Assembly: GCA_002501855.1 (NCBI GenBank)
Contig: DAOM01000290.1
Span: 440-15,603 of the forward strand
DNA from: Candidatus Nitrosopolaris nunavutensis
GTDB lineage: Archaea > Thermoproteota > Nitrososphaeria > Nitrososphaerales > Nitrososphaeraceae
Reading direction: 5' to 3'
DNA: 15,164 bases
Shown here: piece by piece, positions 14,575 through 15,164 of the stretch
Position numbering within the stretch: position 1 is the first letter of the stretch
Layout of the letters: each line of letters starts with the position of its first letter
The notes under the pieces: generated by a model
The model's input: the letters and a program-made list of their open reading frames with translations, nothing else
The model's database searches: none
Told to the model about the DNA's origin: nothing
Made by a program: the position numbers and the translations under genes

Positions 14575-14872
14575 GACTTCAACTCTTCTAAGTGAAATCG
14601 GCTAAGATATCTGAGGGAAATATTTAGCTCCTGTGATGCTGTATCTAGAGCAACGTATCACATTCAAGACGTGTTGTAAGCATATTTCGTCCGGCGACAT
14701 AAATGTATTTATTCCATTGATTCTATGACATTGCGGCCGGAATATTGCTCTCTATACCTAGCGCAGTAAGTGGTAGCAAGTTTTCGATTATCTTGATTTC
14801 ACTAATTGCAATCGTTACTGCAGTGGACGATCAACCCGCGAAAGTAACCATTTAGAAGAGATAAAGCTGAGG

Positions 14873-14888
14873 ACATCATTTTTGATGT
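14873..14888 (+). promoter_or_regulatory. Hairpin directly before the start of the 81-aa gene
   Basis: ACATCA (14873-14878), a TTTT loop and TGATGT (14883-14888) form a perfect 6-bp stem ending three bases before the GTG at 14892. As RNA it could limit ribosome access; as DNA it could be an operator. Confidence 0.4.
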
Positions 14889-14891
14889 AGC

Positions 14892-15137
14892 GTGCTTACT
14901 CTAAATGAATTAAAACAAATCGTAGAACAGCATATGAAGAATGAGCTCGGCGTTATGGAGCTCACTCTCAACCTACAGAATAAGGAAATAGAAGAATTCA
15001 CCAGATGGTATATTAATCACCCAATCAGCAGGGGCATACGAGAAGTACAGGAAATTGTCAGAAGAGGACCAAATAAGCCAAATCAAAATGAAATTTTTGA
15101 GCACGATAGACACTCAGGCAAGAAAAAACGTATTTGA
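14892..15137 (+). CDS. Small charged helical protein of unknown function
   Basis: An 81-aa frame beginning GTG (MLTLNELKQIVEQHM) and ending in a basic tail (HSGKKKRI). It is not recognised. Residues 3-45 look amphipathic and helical with many Glu, Leu and Lys; the second half is richer in Arg, Asn and Pro and has no membrane segment or Cys cluster, so a cytosolic protein or nucleic-acid-binding adaptor is possible. GTG at 14892 is the only plausible start, since an in-frame TGA precedes it at 14883 and the ATG at 14905 is in another frame. A perfect hairpin ends three bases upstream. Its TGA overlaps an ATG at 15137 (TGATG) that opens a frame running off the window, which may be a coupled downstream gene. 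Codon use and length make it a credible but unproven gene. Confidence 0.55.
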   Translation: MLTLNELKQIVEQHMKNELGVMELTLNLQNKEIEEFTRWYINHPISRGIREVQEIVRRGPNKPNQNEIFEHDRHSGKKKRI

Positions 15138-15164
15138 TGAATTGGCGAAACATGGTAATAAGGG

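Larger units (their letters stand above)
14213..14891 (+). other. Non-coding region with TATA box, twin palindromes and hairpins
   Basis: About 680 bp with no gene I can support. Just after the FAH stop, GCGAG/CTCGC (14225-14229 and 14239-14243) can form a short hairpin. TATAAA at 14523-14528 in an A-rich context predicts a transcript start near 14551, on top of two copies of ATACTAGTAC. Further on, TGTGAT...ATCACA (14632-14637, 14657-14662) with nested GCT/AGC can fold, and ACATCA-TTTT-TGATGT (14873-14888) is a perfect hairpin three bases before the next start. A 36-codon TTG frame at 14745-14855 encodes one hydrophobic stretch but has no good start. The region could hold a small RNA or a long leader for the 14892 gene. 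Confidence 0.45.

Noticed and set aside
14745..14855. 36-codon TTG frame with a single hydrophobic stretch resembling a signal peptide
   Set aside because: No promoter or ribosome site at the TTG, and the frame is too short and unrecognised to call a gene.
1..15164. CRISPR array, tRNA, rRNA or insertion sequence
   Set aside because: I saw no regularly spaced repeats with spacers, no tRNA cloverleaf or rRNA sequence, and no transposase or terminal inverted repeats.

Overview
The window looks archaeal, most likely from a soil-type Thaumarchaeota (Nitrososphaeria) relative. This is inferred from AT-rich intergenic DNA with TATA-box promoters close to start codons, few Shine-Dalgarno sites, frequent GTG/TTG starts, a QueC-type preQ0 synthase, and a secreted binding protein whose signal peptide ends in the Tyr-Ala-Gln pattern I associate with that group. 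The phylum call is moderate confidence and the genus is not resolved.

Layout. 1-257 (-): 5' end of queC. 537-2000 (+): amidase-signature hydrolase. 2244-2378 (+): possible 44-aa ORF whose stop overlaps (ATGA) the start of a biuret-hydrolase-like cysteine hydrolase at 2375-3271 (+). 8350 down to 3483 (-): complete BMP-family (nucleoside/purine/ureide-type) ABC importer, in the order binding protein, double ATPase, permease, permease. 8529-13135 (+): three components of the AllF/AllG/AllH (FdrA, DUF1116, DUF2877) carbamoyltransferase family, in the order F, H, G. A short FdrA C-terminal-type module lies out of frame between F and H. 13292-14212 (+): fumarylacetoacetate-hydrolase-fold protein. 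14213-14891: long non-coding stretch with a TATA box, twin palindromes and a hairpin. 14892-15137 (+): small helical protein of unknown function.

How the genes may work together (inference). The importer and the carbamoyltransferase genes diverge from one 178-bp region, so they are probably co-regulated. The set resembles a scavenging locus for ureide-type nitrogen: uptake of a nucleobase-derived or carbamoylated compound, phosphorolysis of a carbamoyl group by the AllFGH-like complex (in E. coli, oxalurate to oxamate plus carbamoyl phosphate), and release of ammonia by the BiuH-like and amidase-family hydrolases (biuret to allophanate to ammonia and CO2, or an analogous pair). In an ammonia oxidiser such ammonia would be both fuel and N source. 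The real substrate cannot be read from the sequence. No carbamate kinase, allantoinase or ureidoglycolate dehydrogenase gene is in the window.

Most worth a second look: the orphan FdrA module in a different frame, the amidase/BiuH/importer/AllFGH combination itself, the FAH protein lacking the usual lid His/Glu pair, the possible leaderless small ORF coupled to the BiuH-like gene, and the palindrome-flanked non-coding region near the right end.
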